Assembly (NCBI RefSeq): GCF_004353225.1
Contig: NZ_CP037934.1
Location: 2,728,001-2,792,000, forward strand
Reading direction: 5' to 3'
Length of the DNA: 64,000 bases
Origin: Marinobacter sp. JH2
GTDB taxonomy: Bacteria > Pseudomonadota > Gammaproteobacteria > Pseudomonadales > Oleiphilaceae
The translations under genes and the position numbers were made by a program. A model generated the notes under the pieces. It had not been told where the DNA came from and did not search any database. It worked only from the letters and a program-made list of their open reading frames with translations. The first letter of the stretch is position 1; every line of letters starts with the position of its first letter. Shown in pieces: positions 1-7,502 of this stretch.

Positions 1-1183
1 TGGGCAAGGTTTTCAGATCCACTTTAATGTTGATACGAGCCAACATCGCTGCAGCCGCCTGGGCGATTTTGTCATCGTTCACGTAGCGGTTGTTAGGCGA
101 CATCATGGTGATGGTGAAGCCATCCTCGTAACCCGCTTCTTTCATTAGTTGCTTGGCCTTCGCCACATCAAACCGCGGCTTCAGGTTTTCGTTGTGGCCC
201 TGATAACCCGCTGGTGACATTTGGGCTGCCGGCGTGGCAAAGCCTTTCATGATCTTGGCCGCAATGCCTTCCTGGTTGATGGCGTAGGCAACCGCCTGAC
301 GCACCTTCGGGTTTTTAAAGGCTTCAACCCGCTCCTGGTTCATGTGGAACAGAATGATGCGGGTACCGCTCATGGTCACCAGTTCACTGTTGCGATCACG
401 CTTGATGCGGTCCAGATCGTTCGGCGGCACCGGCGCAATGAAATCCACACCGCCGGACAACAAAGCTGATACACGAGTCGCATTTTCCTTAATCGGTGTC
501 AGGACAATTTTGCCCACATTGCCCGGGGACTCGGTGTCCCAGTAGTCGTCAAAGCGTTCAAATTCAACGCGCACGCCCTGGCGACGATCCGCAACGGTGA
601 AAGGCCCAGTACCAGAGAGGTTCTCGGAAGCAAAGGAGTTGCCGTGTTTAAGGATGGCATTTTTATCTTTGCCGTCTTCGGTTTCACCGCTGTAAAACTG
701 GCTATCCAGCGGGAAAATGTAGGTCGCCGTGTTCAGCAGAAGCGGAAACGGCTCAGCGGTCATAAGCTCGAAGGTATAATCATCGATGATTTTAATGCCA
801 CTGAACGGCTGAAAGATGGCCTTAAAGTCTTGGCTTTCTTTCAGGCGGTCATAAGTAAACTTTACATCCGCCGAGGTGAGCTCGTTACCAGAATGAAACT
901 TCACGCCTTTGCGCAAGGTAAAGCGCATGGTGTTCTCATCAACACGCTCCCAGCTTTCAGCCAGACGCGGCTCGAACCCGAGATCTTTTGTCCAACGCAC
1001 GAGCGGATCAAATGCCATGTGGGACAACTGCAAAATACCGCCAGACAGTTGCTCATGGATATCCAGTGTAACCGGGTCGGAATCGTACGCTATCTTCAGT
1101 TCTTTCGTTGCTTCGGCGGACATAGCTACCGGCGCAGCCGCCAGCGCCATGGAACCAACAAAAGCTGCTAATAATTTTTTCAT
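1..1183 (-). CDS. ABC transporter substrate-binding protein, family 5 (peptide/nickel type), 3' end outside window
   Basis: Translating the minus strand from the ATG at 1181-1183 gives 394 residues open to the window edge. It starts MKKLLAAFVGSMALA, a signal peptide probably cut after VAMSA. The SBP_bac_5 pattern follows: a DPVTLDIHEQ stretch, a SHMAFDPLVRW segment, RFTLRKGVKFHSG and a later RVSALLSGGVDFI region, as in DppA/OppA/NikA proteins. It would be a periplasmic receptor for oligopeptides or similar small molecules feeding an ABC importer. Full members are about 500-540 aa, so roughly the last quarter is missing. The permease and ATPase genes are not in the window and may lie beyond the left edge. 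Substrate cannot be assigned. The upstream GGGATACGCG is a plausible ribosome site. Confidence 0.88.
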   Translation of the reverse strand, partial: MKKLLAAFVGSMALAAAPVAMSAEATKELKIAYDSDPVTLDIHEQLSGGILQLSHMAFDPLVRWTKDLGFEPRLAESWERVDENTMRFTLRKGVKFHSGNELTSADVKFTYDRLKESQDFKAIFQPFSGIKIIDDYTFELMTAEPFPLLLNTATYIFPLDSQFYSGETEDGKDKNAILKHGNSFASENLSGTGPFTVADRRQGVRVEFERFDDYWDTESPGNVGKIVLTPIKENATRVSALLSGGVDFIAPVPPNDLDRIKRDRNSELVTMSGTRIILFHMNQERVEAFKNPKVRQAVAYAINQEGIAAKIMKGFATPAAQMSPAGYQGHNENLKPRFDVAKAKQLMKEAGYEDGFTITMMSPNNRYVNDDKIAQAAAAMLARINIKVDLKTLP

Positions 1184-1348
1184 CGCGTATCCCATCATCA
1201 TTATAAGAATTTTGGACGCATCGATGCTCTATATGCATTCGACGTCTAAGCTCAAAGCTAGCTGGCAAAGCACATTACATCAATAGTAATTATTCATCAG
1301 GAGTCTGGCTGGATGAAATGGCGAGGGCCTGTTCTATGCGTTTGTAGC

Positions 1349-1780
1349 TTATGCGGTTAGCGCTACTTTGAACCAATAGGCCTCAATCACACGCATAACC
1401 TCAACCAAACCCTGAAAACGGACGGGAACTCGGATCACTGACGCTGCGCCGTTCGAATACAGTCTGGCGAGGTCAAATGTCGCCTGTTCCGAGTAAAAAA
1501 TGATCACGGGCACGTGACTGAATCGCTGCGATGATTTCACTTTCATAAGCCAATCATCGACACCGGTCGCCTCTTCCCTGATCAAGTACATCAACAAATG
1601 CGGCAACGCATCGGAATCCTCTGAGAGATCAGCGACACGCTCATCAAACTCCCCCTCGCTAGCCATCACCGTCAGATTGTGACCCAAGGCGTTCATGCGC
1701 AATGCTTCTTCGAGGTCGTCACCTTCTTTGCTCGCGGCAATCAACCACACGTTCAAACCGGCTTTCCGTGGATATAACAT
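1349..1780 (-). CDS. Degenerate receiver (pseudo-response regulator) protein
   Basis: A 143-aa protein with the size and hydrophobic pattern of a single-domain receiver. The usual acidic pair at the end of strand 1 is replaced by AAS (VWLIAASKEG). The phospho-acceptor position is Met in LPHLLMYLI, and the conserved Lys-Pro near the end is replaced in ASVIRVPVRF. It therefore probably cannot be phosphorylated in the standard way and may act as a binding or adaptor module. It is the last gene of the operon that begins at 5268: the gap to the gene before it is 32 bp and a GGGAG ribosome site stands before the ATG. The receiver assignment rests on fold pattern and context, and function is unknown. 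Confidence 0.7.
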   Translation of the reverse strand: MLYPRKAGLNVWLIAASKEGDDLEEALRMNALGHNLTVMASEGEFDERVADLSEDSDALPHLLMYLIREEATGVDDWLMKVKSSQRFSHVPVIIFYSEQATFDLARLYSNGAASVIRVPVRFQGLVEVMRVIEAYWFKVALTA

Positions 1781-1812
1781 CGTTTCTCCCTAACTTTCTG
1801 CCTGGGTCGTCA

Positions 1813-3537
1813 CTATGCCTTACCGTCGGCCCGCCCCCGCAAAGCCCATTCACTGGCTTCTTTAAAATTCTGGGGTTCGGACACGAGGTATCCCTGACCC
1901 AGCGAACATCCTATTTCACGAAGGGACGCCAACTGCTGGGGTGTTTCGATGCCCTCGGCTATGACCTCCATGCCTAAGGACTTTGCCATGGTCACAATTG
2001 CGGTACAGATCTCCGGTTCCTTCAATTCAACCGAACCTTCCGATACAAAACTTTTGTCGATTTTCACGATGTCGGCTGGGAATTGCCGTAGATAACGCAG
2101 GGAGGAGTACCCGGTCCCAAAATCATCGATGGCTATTTTAACGCCCAGGGCACGCAACCGAACCAGCTCGTTTGCTACCCGCCCATGTTCCTCACCACTG
2201 TCCAGCAAGCTTTCCTCGGTGACTTCAACTTCAAGCTGCTCCAGCGCTATCCCGTTTGATGCCGCCAGCGTTTCTAGCGCATCCACAAACCTGCCGGACT
2301 TCAGTTGCAGTGGCGATACGTTGAGGGCAATTCGGCAATCCGATACACCCTGCTGTAACCACTCTCGCAAGTAATCGCAGACTTTCGATACCACCCACTC
2401 TCCAACGGGGACAATCAGGCCAGTCTTCTCGGCAACCGGAATGAATTCGAACGGAGATATCATCTCATCGGCACCCACATGCCAGCGCAATAAAGCTTCA
2501 AACCCCGTTAAACGCTGGTCCTCCAGCGCCCACTGCGGCTGGAGATACAATTCAAACTGGTCGTGCTCCAACGCGTACCGCAACCCTTTTTCGATATAGA
2601 GATGTCGCTCTAGCTGGGTTTGCAAATTGGCCGTAAAGCACTGAATCTTACTACCCCCGTTTCGTTTCGCCTCATAAAGCGCAATGTCCGCTTTTTGCAT
2701 CAGTTTGATCGGTGTATCGCCGTTTTCCGGATACAACGCGACACCTACACTGGCGGTGATATTTAACTCGTGAGCGCCCACCGGTGACGGGCGTGATAAG
2801 GCAAATACGATTTTGTCAGCGACGGCCAAGGCATCACCAACACTGTGCAGATCATCGATGAGAATAGTGAACTCATCACCGCCAATCCGCGCAATGAAAT
2901 CAGACTCACGAACAACCGCTTTCAAGCGATCCGATATCAACAACAACAACAAATCACCTGTGGGGTGGCCCAGCGAATCATTAATCTCCTTGAAGCGGTC
3001 GAGGTCAAGGAAAAGCACGGCCAATTTACCGCCTGAGCGCTTGCACCGTGCCAGCGAGCTTTCAAGAATTTCTTCAAACAGCAGGCGATTGCCCAATCCT
3101 GTTAACGGGTCTCGCTTCACCAAACTCTGAAGTTCTAACTCAGCCTCTTTGTGCCGGATCGCATGGCGAATCGTACGTTCCAGCAGCGACAAACTGATTT
3201 CACCCTTGGGCAAAAAATCGGCGGCGCCCAGTTCGAGCACCTCATCGTCTATTGTTTGCGAATCGGCCCCAGTCAAAACCACAATCGGAACTTCGCAATG
3301 GATCCGTCGGGCTTCGCGCAGGATGTCACAGGCCGTTTCCCGCCCCAGAAAATAATCCACCAGAAACACATCGCATTCCGGCGCCAACAATTCCTGGCGC
3401 GCTTCGTCCAGCGTGCCAAAATGGCACAACTGAAACCGATAACGTGTCGAGCCTAGGAGCAACTCGTCCAGAATAAGGAAATCAGCGGGGTCATCGTCGA
3501 TAATATGAACCCGAATCGTTTTCTTATTGCTTACCAC
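1813..3537 (-). CDS. Response regulator with GGDEF and EAL domains (c-di-GMP turnover)
   Basis: A 574-aa cytoplasmic protein. Residues about 5-125 are a receiver (acidic HIIDDDPAD; phospho-Asp in VFLVDYFLG; Lys in FLPKGE). Residues about 140-310 are a GGDEF domain with an intact IGGDEF motif and an RESD inhibitory I-site exactly five residues before it, as in active diguanylate cyclases. Residues about 320-565 are an EAL domain with FEALLRW, NVSPLQL, VEVTEES, IDDFGTGYSSL, VKIDKSF and AEGIETP, so the phosphodiesterase residues also look complete. It probably makes or breaks c-di-GMP under control of the kinase encoded upstream. The start is a GTG preceded by GGAG, and it overlaps the upstream receiver gene by 14 bp. 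Confidence 0.93.
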   Translation of the reverse strand: MVSNKKTIRVHIIDDDPADFLILDELLLGSTRYRFQLCHFGTLDEARQELLAPECDVFLVDYFLGRETACDILREARRIHCEVPIVVLTGADSQTIDDEVLELGAADFLPKGEISLSLLERTIRHAIRHKEAELELQSLVKRDPLTGLGNRLLFEEILESSLARCKRSGGKLAVLFLDLDRFKEINDSLGHPTGDLLLLLISDRLKAVVRESDFIARIGGDEFTILIDDLHSVGDALAVADKIVFALSRPSPVGAHELNITASVGVALYPENGDTPIKLMQKADIALYEAKRNGGSKIQCFTANLQTQLERHLYIEKGLRYALEHDQFELYLQPQWALEDQRLTGFEALLRWHVGADEMISPFEFIPVAEKTGLIVPVGEWVVSKVCDYLREWLQQGVSDCRIALNVSPLQLKSGRFVDALETLAASNGIALEQLEVEVTEESLLDSGEEHGRVANELVRLRALGVKIAIDDFGTGYSSLRYLRQFPADIVKIDKSFVSEGSVELKEPEICTAIVTMAKSLGMEVIAEGIETPQQLASLREIGCSLGQGYLVSEPQNFKEASEWALRGRADGKA

Positions 3538-3967
3538 TAGGCAACTCCACTACTGAACACCAATAGGCGTGAAATGCTTTCACCTGGGCCACCAGTTTTT
3601 CGAAATCCACTGGTTTGGCAATGTAAGAATTGGCTCCCAACTGATAACTTTTGAGCACCTCCTCTTCTCTATTAGAGGTGGTCATCACGATGATCGGCAG
3701 AAACCGGAGACGCGGGTCTTTTTGGATTTCAGTAAGACATTCTCGCCCATCCATTTTCGGCATATTCAGGTCCAGGAGGATCAGCCCCGGCATGGGATAC
3801 TCAACCTCATTGGTATACGGCGGCTCGCGCCTTAAATAGCGCATCAACTCAACGCCATTATCGACGAAGTAGAGTGGATTCACCGCCTTTGCCTCTTCAA
3901 AGGCCTCTTTCGTCAGCAATTGATCGAGCGGGTCGTCATCAGCCATTAGAATCGGTACGGGCTTCAA
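3524..3967 (-). CDS. Single-domain response regulator, Rcp1/CheY-like
   Basis: A 147-aa stand-alone receiver. ILMADDDPLDQ holds the acidic cluster (residues 10-12), Asp66 in LILLDLNMPKMDG is the likely phospho-acceptor, and MTTSN and YIAKPVDF give the conserved Thr/Ser and Lys. The long insert between helix 2 and strand 3 (RREPPYTNEVEYP) is typical of phytochrome-partner (Rcp1) regulators. The start is a TTG overlapping the kinase stop codon (TTGA), with GGGAG seven bases upstream, so translation is coupled to the kinase. It has no output domain and probably relays phosphate from the ethylene-receptor-like kinase to the REC-GGDEF-EAL protein or another partner. Confidence 0.92.
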   Translation of the reverse strand: MKPVPILMADDDPLDQLLTKEAFEEAKAVNPLYFVDNGVELMRYLRREPPYTNEVEYPMPGLILLDLNMPKMDGRECLTEIQKDPRLRFLPIIVMTTSNREEEVLKSYQLGANSYIAKPVDFEKLVAQVKAFHAYWCSVVELPSGKQ

Positions 3968-5268
3968 AAGCTGTCTCCCGAGCCAGCAGCCTGCGGCAAG
4001 TCAAACCGGAAGCGGGCACCTTTACCCTCCTCACTCTCAGCAATGATTGAGCCACCGTGCCGTTCCACAATTTTGCGGCAAATGGCAAGACCCATTCCGG
4101 TCCCCTCGTATTCACCCCGACCATGTAGCCGCTTAAACACGTCAAAGATCTGATCTTTATAGGCGCCGTCGAACCCAATCCCGTTGTCTGTGACGGTCAC
4201 CTCGCAGCGACCGGGCAACATACTCGGGCGAGCAGTTATCTCGATCACCAGCGGGGTCTCGGGCGGGCAATATTTCAATGAATTGCCGATCAGGTTCTGC
4301 ATCAGCTGCCGAAGCTGCGCTGGATCACCGCGAACCCAGCACAAGTCACCCACCTTAATCGTCGCTTGGCTCTCCTCGATACGGAGCTGAAGATCCCGGG
4401 TTGCGTCTTCAACAACCTGCTGCAAGCTCAGCTCTCCGTGACCTTCGTCGCTGGAACTGATTCGACTGTAACTGAGCAAGCTGTTAAGCAAGGCATCCAT
4501 ACGCTCGGCCGCCTCCCGTATATACCGTACAAACTGTTCGCCTTTTTCGTTGAATTCTCCGTACTTACCGGTCATCAGCATTTGGGTAAACGCCATCAGT
4601 TTTCGCAGCGGTTCCCGAAGATCATGGGACGCTATAAAAGCAAATTGCTCTAAATCTTCGTTGGAACGTTCAAGCGCACGCGTCTGGTGCTGCTGCTGTT
4701 TCTCCAGGCGTCGGCGCTGCTCAATTTCTTCTTCCAGCCTTTGCTTGGTGCGGGTCAGTTCTTCGATCTGCCCTTCCAGATCAAATCGCGCCTTTTCAAG
4801 GTTTTGTTCTATTTCAGTGCGGCGAACAATTTCCGACTGTAATCCCATGTTGGCAGCTTGCAATTCTGCCGGTCGAGGCAAAGCCAACGCCCGTGGGATC
4901 AGCGGCCAAACAAGAGCCGCGGTTATCAAGGAAACCACCGCCGTTAGCGCCTTGAGAAACCCGGAGAGATAATAGGCTCCGTTCCAGATGTTGTAGACCG
5001 CCATTAGGTGGGTCACGCCACAACAAAATATAAAAAGCGCAAACAACAAAAACATCCATTCAAACTCGATGTCTTTGCGTTTGTGGAGAAGCACGTATAA
5101 AGCCAGGGGAATGGTAAAGTAGGCGGCCGCGATGAGCGTATCGGAAATAGCATGAAGGGCTAAGAGGTCAGAACGCCAGAGGTAGCAATGGCCATGCCCC
5201 ATGAACGTCATATCCAGCCACTCCGGCAGGAGGGATCCTGTGTCAGCCATGGCCTTCCCCGTTGACAT
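3964..5268 (-). CDS. Membrane histidine kinase with ethylene-receptor-type (ETR1-like) sensor domain
   Basis: A 434-aa inner-membrane sensor kinase. The first about 145 residues form three membrane helices that align with the plant ETR1 and cyanobacterial Etr1 ethylene-binding domain. AISDTLIAAAYFTIPLALY matches ETR1 YISDFFIAIAYFSIPLELI, FCCGVTHLMAVYNIW matches LCGATHLINLW, and KALTAVVSLITAAL matches KVLTAVVSCATAL. Asp43, Cys83 and His87 correspond to ETR1 Asp25, Cys65 and His69, the residues tied to Cu(I) and ethylene binding, all with the same offset of 18. There is no GAF domain. A coiled coil (about 150-210) leads to a HisKA box FIASHDLREPLR and an ATPase domain (IGNSLKY, VTDNGIGFD, GTGMGLAI). 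First gene of a four-gene operon. A second possible start is the ATG six codons in, preceded by GGGGAAGG. Ligand is inferred. Confidence 0.9.
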   Translation of the reverse strand: MSTGKAMADTGSLLPEWLDMTFMGHGHCYLWRSDLLALHAISDTLIAAAYFTIPLALYVLLHKRKDIEFEWMFLLFALFIFCCGVTHLMAVYNIWNGAYYLSGFLKALTAVVSLITAALVWPLIPRALALPRPAELQAANMGLQSEIVRRTEIEQNLEKARFDLEGQIEELTRTKQRLEEEIEQRRRLEKQQQHQTRALERSNEDLEQFAFIASHDLREPLRKLMAFTQMLMTGKYGEFNEKGEQFVRYIREAAERMDALLNSLLSYSRISSSDEGHGELSLQQVVEDATRDLQLRIEESQATIKVGDLCWVRGDPAQLRQLMQNLIGNSLKYCPPETPLVIEITARPSMLPGRCEVTVTDNGIGFDGAYKDQIFDVFKRLHGRGEYEGTGMGLAICRKIVERHGGSIIAESEEGKGARFRFDLPQAAGSGDSF

Positions 5269-5360
5269 TGACTACTCGCAACATACACGAGATCGATTGA
5301 TTGGTTATTGCTTTAACAATAGTCAATGAACCAAGGAGCGGCCAGCCGGAAGTCTATGCG

Positions 5361-6083
5361 CTAACTCAAACTCCACATTAACGGTAAAAATAGCGCCGTG
5401 AACACCCCAGTCAACCCCATCCCCAAAGACGCGAACGCACCGGCCATGGGACTGATTTCAAAGGCCCTGGCAGTGCCAATTGCGTGGCCATTCAAGCCCA
5501 GCGCAAAACCGATAATCCGGTCATCTTTGATGTTCAACCACTTCGCCATCCAGTCAACGAACAACGACGCCAGCACACCGGTAATCAGCAATGCGCCCAG
5601 CGTGAGTGAAATGGATCCGCCGACCTGTTCCGCAATCCCCATGGCGATCGGTGCGGTCACGGATTTAGGCGCCAGGGAGGCCAGTACCAATGGCGTTGCG
5701 CCCATCAACCAGGCAATACCGAGCGCATACACCGCCGCCAGCGTGGCCGCAACAGGTAAGGTCATCACGATAGGCTTCCAGAGCGCGCGAATGTGGTGCA
5801 TCTGCTGGTACAGAGGTACGCCCAAAGCCACGGTGGTTGGCCCCAGCAGGACGGTCAGCCAGGCGGCCCCCGTGTAATATCGCTCAAACCCCAGCCCGGA
5901 GACGGCCACCACCACGGCCAATAAAACCGCCGCAATCAATACCGGCGGCATCCATAGGGGTTTTCGGAAACGGGCAAACAACCATTGCGCAGCGATAAAC
6001 GCACCTAGGGTTAACGCAACGGACAACATAGGCCCAGTTGTCAACGCCGCCAATGCATCCTTGGTTAGTGATGGTTCAGTCAT
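5361..6083 (-). CDS. lrgB: LrgB/CidB family membrane protein
   Basis: A 240-aa multi-pass inner-membrane protein of the LrgB/CidB family. VTAPIAMGIAEQVGGSISLTL and FALGLNGHAIGTARAFE are family signatures. With LrgA it forms the holin/antiholin-like pair; in several bacteria this pair affects murein hydrolase activity, cell lysis and export of small carboxylates such as pyruvate or glycolate. The ATG at 6081-6083 is preferred over an upstream in-frame start because it overlaps the lrgA stop by 8 bp (ATGACTGA), a normal coupled start. No LytTR-type regulator lies next to it. Confidence 0.9.
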   Translation of the reverse strand: MTEPSLTKDALAALTTGPMLSVALTLGAFIAAQWLFARFRKPLWMPPVLIAAVLLAVVVAVSGLGFERYYTGAAWLTVLLGPTTVALGVPLYQQMHHIRALWKPIVMTLPVAATLAAVYALGIAWLMGATPLVLASLAPKSVTAPIAMGIAEQVGGSISLTLGALLITGVLASLFVDWMAKWLNIKDDRIIGFALGLNGHAIGTARAFEISPMAGAFASLGMGLTGVFTALFLPLMWSLS

Positions 6084-6453
6084 GCTCACCACCTTCTTCC
6101 ACCACGCCAGCAACTGTCTTCATCAACAGCAACGTCGTAAAGACACTGAGCAAGGTACCCAGGATCAGCGCGACCAAAACGGTTGTCCAGTACCCGCTGA
6201 ACTGGTCCACGATAAAAAAGGCGCCTACCACCCCCGGTGTAATGAGAAGTACCAAAACCGAAATCAACCCGCGGCTGGCTTCAGCGAGTTCATCACTGAC
6301 TTTTCCACGGAGCATCAATGTGAACGTCACCATGATCATTCCGAGCACACCACCACTAACCGGCAGCCCAGCTGTCAATCGCAACGCTTCACCCAATAAA
6401 AAGAACACCACCAAAACCAGAAAACCGCGCAACATCACCATACTGCTATGCAC
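6076..6453 (-). CDS. lrgA: LrgA/CidA family holin-like protein
   Basis: A 125-aa protein with four hydrophobic segments and the LrgA/CidA pattern (LGEALRLTAGLPVSGGVLGM, then SRGLISVLVLLITPGVVGAF). It is the small partner of LrgB, encoded just upstream with an 8-bp overlap. The first possible start is a GTG at 6453 with GAGG only a few bases upstream. ATG codons four and six codons later are alternatives, and the ATG at 6441 gives more usual ribosome spacing, so the N-terminus is uncertain by a few residues. Divergent from yaeQ. Confidence 0.88.
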   Translation of the reverse strand: MHSSMVMLRGFLVLVVFFLLGEALRLTAGLPVSGGVLGMIMVTFTLMLRGKVSDELAEASRGLISVLVLLITPGVVGAFFIVDQFSGYWTTVLVALILGTLLSVFTTLLLMKTVAGVVEEGGEHD

Positions 6454-6511
6454 TGCCTCATCTAATTTGCTTTACACTACGCCCTGCCCGACTTAACAGA
6501 CAGGATTCTCA

Positions 6512-7057
6512 ATGGCACTGAAAGCCACTATCTTCAAAGCCACACTCCATATTGCGGATATGGACAGGCATTATTACAACGATCACCACCTGACCGTCGC
6601 GCGCCACCCGTCAGAAACCGACGAGCGCATGATGATCCGGCTATTAGCCTTCGCCCTGAATGCCAACGACACACTGGAGTTTACCAAAGGGCTCAGCAGT
6701 GACGACGAGCCGGAGCTTTGGCAAAAGTCCCTGTCGGACGAAATCGAACTCTGGATAGAGCTGGGCTTGCCCGACGAAGACCGCATCCGCAAAGCCTGCA
6801 ACCGCGCGCAACAAGTCATACTTTACACCTACGGCAGTCGAGCGGTGCCCGTGTGGTGGGAAAAACACCATAACAAGCTAAAGAGATTTGGCAACCTGAC
6901 AATTATCGACCTGCCAACCGACCCTCTGATTGAGTTGGCCGCTTTGGCAGAGCGGTCGATGACACTTCAGGTTTCTATTCAGGATGGCGAGGTGACGTTC
7001 AGCAACGACAAAGCTCTGGTGAGCATCACACCAGAGCAACGTTTACCACAACGATGA
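6512..7057 (+). CDS. yaeQ: YaeQ family protein
   Basis: A 181-aa protein matching the YaeQ family along its length: MALKATIFKATLHIADMDR at the start, HPSETDERMMIRLLAFAL, then ELWIELGLPDEDRIRKAC and VPVWWEKH. The family has a fold related to PD-(D/E)XK nucleases. Early reports of RfaH replacement by E. coli YaeQ were not upheld, so its role is unknown. It is a single gene; an AGGAT stretch precedes the ATG. A tRNA gene follows 92 bp downstream. Confidence 0.92.
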   Translation: MALKATIFKATLHIADMDRHYYNDHHLTVARHPSETDERMMIRLLAFALNANDTLEFTKGLSSDDEPELWQKSLSDEIELWIELGLPDEDRIRKACNRAQQVILYTYGSRAVPVWWEKHHNKLKRFGNLTIIDLPTDPLIELAALAERSMTLQVSIQDGEVTFSNDKALVSITPEQRLPQR

Positions 7058-7148
7058 CAACGCGACTTATGCCCAAGGGCTAGACAGAAACCCCGTGCGC
7101 ACGTAAGATTGCGCACTCGAAATTGATGAGCACTCACCGGTTTCGAAT

Positions 7149-7225
7149 GCGCCCGTAGCTCAGCTGGATAGAGCGCCGCCCTCCGGAGGCGGAGGTCAGA
7201 GGTTCGAATCCTCTCGGGCGCGCCA
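7149..7225 (+). tRNA. tRNA-Arg (anticodon CCG)
   Basis: A 77-nt cloverleaf with acceptor stem GCGCCCG (7149-7155) paired with CGGGCGC (7215-7221), a discriminator G and an encoded CCA (7223-7225). The D-arm is AGCTCAGCTGGATAGAGC, the anticodon stem is CCGCC/GGCGG around loop CTCCGGA (anticodon CCG, reads CGG), and the T-loop is GGTTCGAATCC. It is the only tRNA in the window and may be the insertion site of the adjoining islet. Confidence 0.97.
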
Positions 7226-7244
7226 TAGATTTCAAGGCCTTACG
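7222..7244 (+). repeat. Direct repeat copy 1: tRNA-Arg 3' end plus downstream flank
   Basis: A 23-nt block made of the last four bases of the tRNA (discriminator G and CCA) and its 3' flank, repeated with one mismatch at 11909-11931. Weaker similarity continues for about 20 bases more. Together the two copies flank 4.7 kb and resemble attL/attR of an element inserted at a tRNA 3' end, although no integrase is present. Confidence 0.6.
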
Positions 7245-7268
7245 TGAAAGCGTAGGGCCTTTTGTTTT
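7234..7268 (+). terminator. Rho-independent terminator of tRNA-Arg
   Basis: Arms AAGGCCTTACG (7234-7244) and CGTAGGGCCTT (7251-7261) pair over 11 bp (one G-T pair) around TGAAAG, followed by TTTGTTTT. It sits 8 nt after the tRNA CCA end. Confidence 0.9.
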
Positions 7269-7400
7269 ATGGTGCGCAAGATTTAAATTACTTTTTCTTA
7301 CTGCGAAAGTTTTAACACGCGCAGCACAGCCATTAAGGCACTCAAAGCCCCCTATACTGATAACTTCCGACACAAGACTCGGTACTCCGAATCCATATAA

Positions 7401-7433
7401 AAAAATACCCCGGATACTGTCCGGGGTATTTTT
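7401..7433 (-). terminator. Intrinsic terminator (can work in both directions)
   Basis: Perfect 13-bp arms AAAAATACCCCGG (7401-7413) and CCGGGGTATTTTT (7421-7433) around ATACTGT. U-rich tails form on either strand. It lies 70 bp after the stop of the minus-strand lipoprotein gene and probably ends that transcript. Confidence 0.9.
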
Positions 7434-7502
7434 CTGCCCACTGTAGAAACAGGTCTCTACAAAGTCTCTACATGCGCACTTCTACCGTTTTCACATGGGG
7501 AA

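Noticed and set aside
644..1171. Plus-strand frame of 175 residues opposite the solute-binding protein
   Set aside because: It is antisense to a clear family-5 binding protein that runs from 1183 to the window edge and has no domain of its own.
7134..7373. Minus-strand 79-residue reading frame ending in a PRGFEPLTSASGG-type motif
   Set aside because: It is the antisense translation of the tRNA-Arg gene, a well-known false protein in databases; it covers the tRNA and its terminator.
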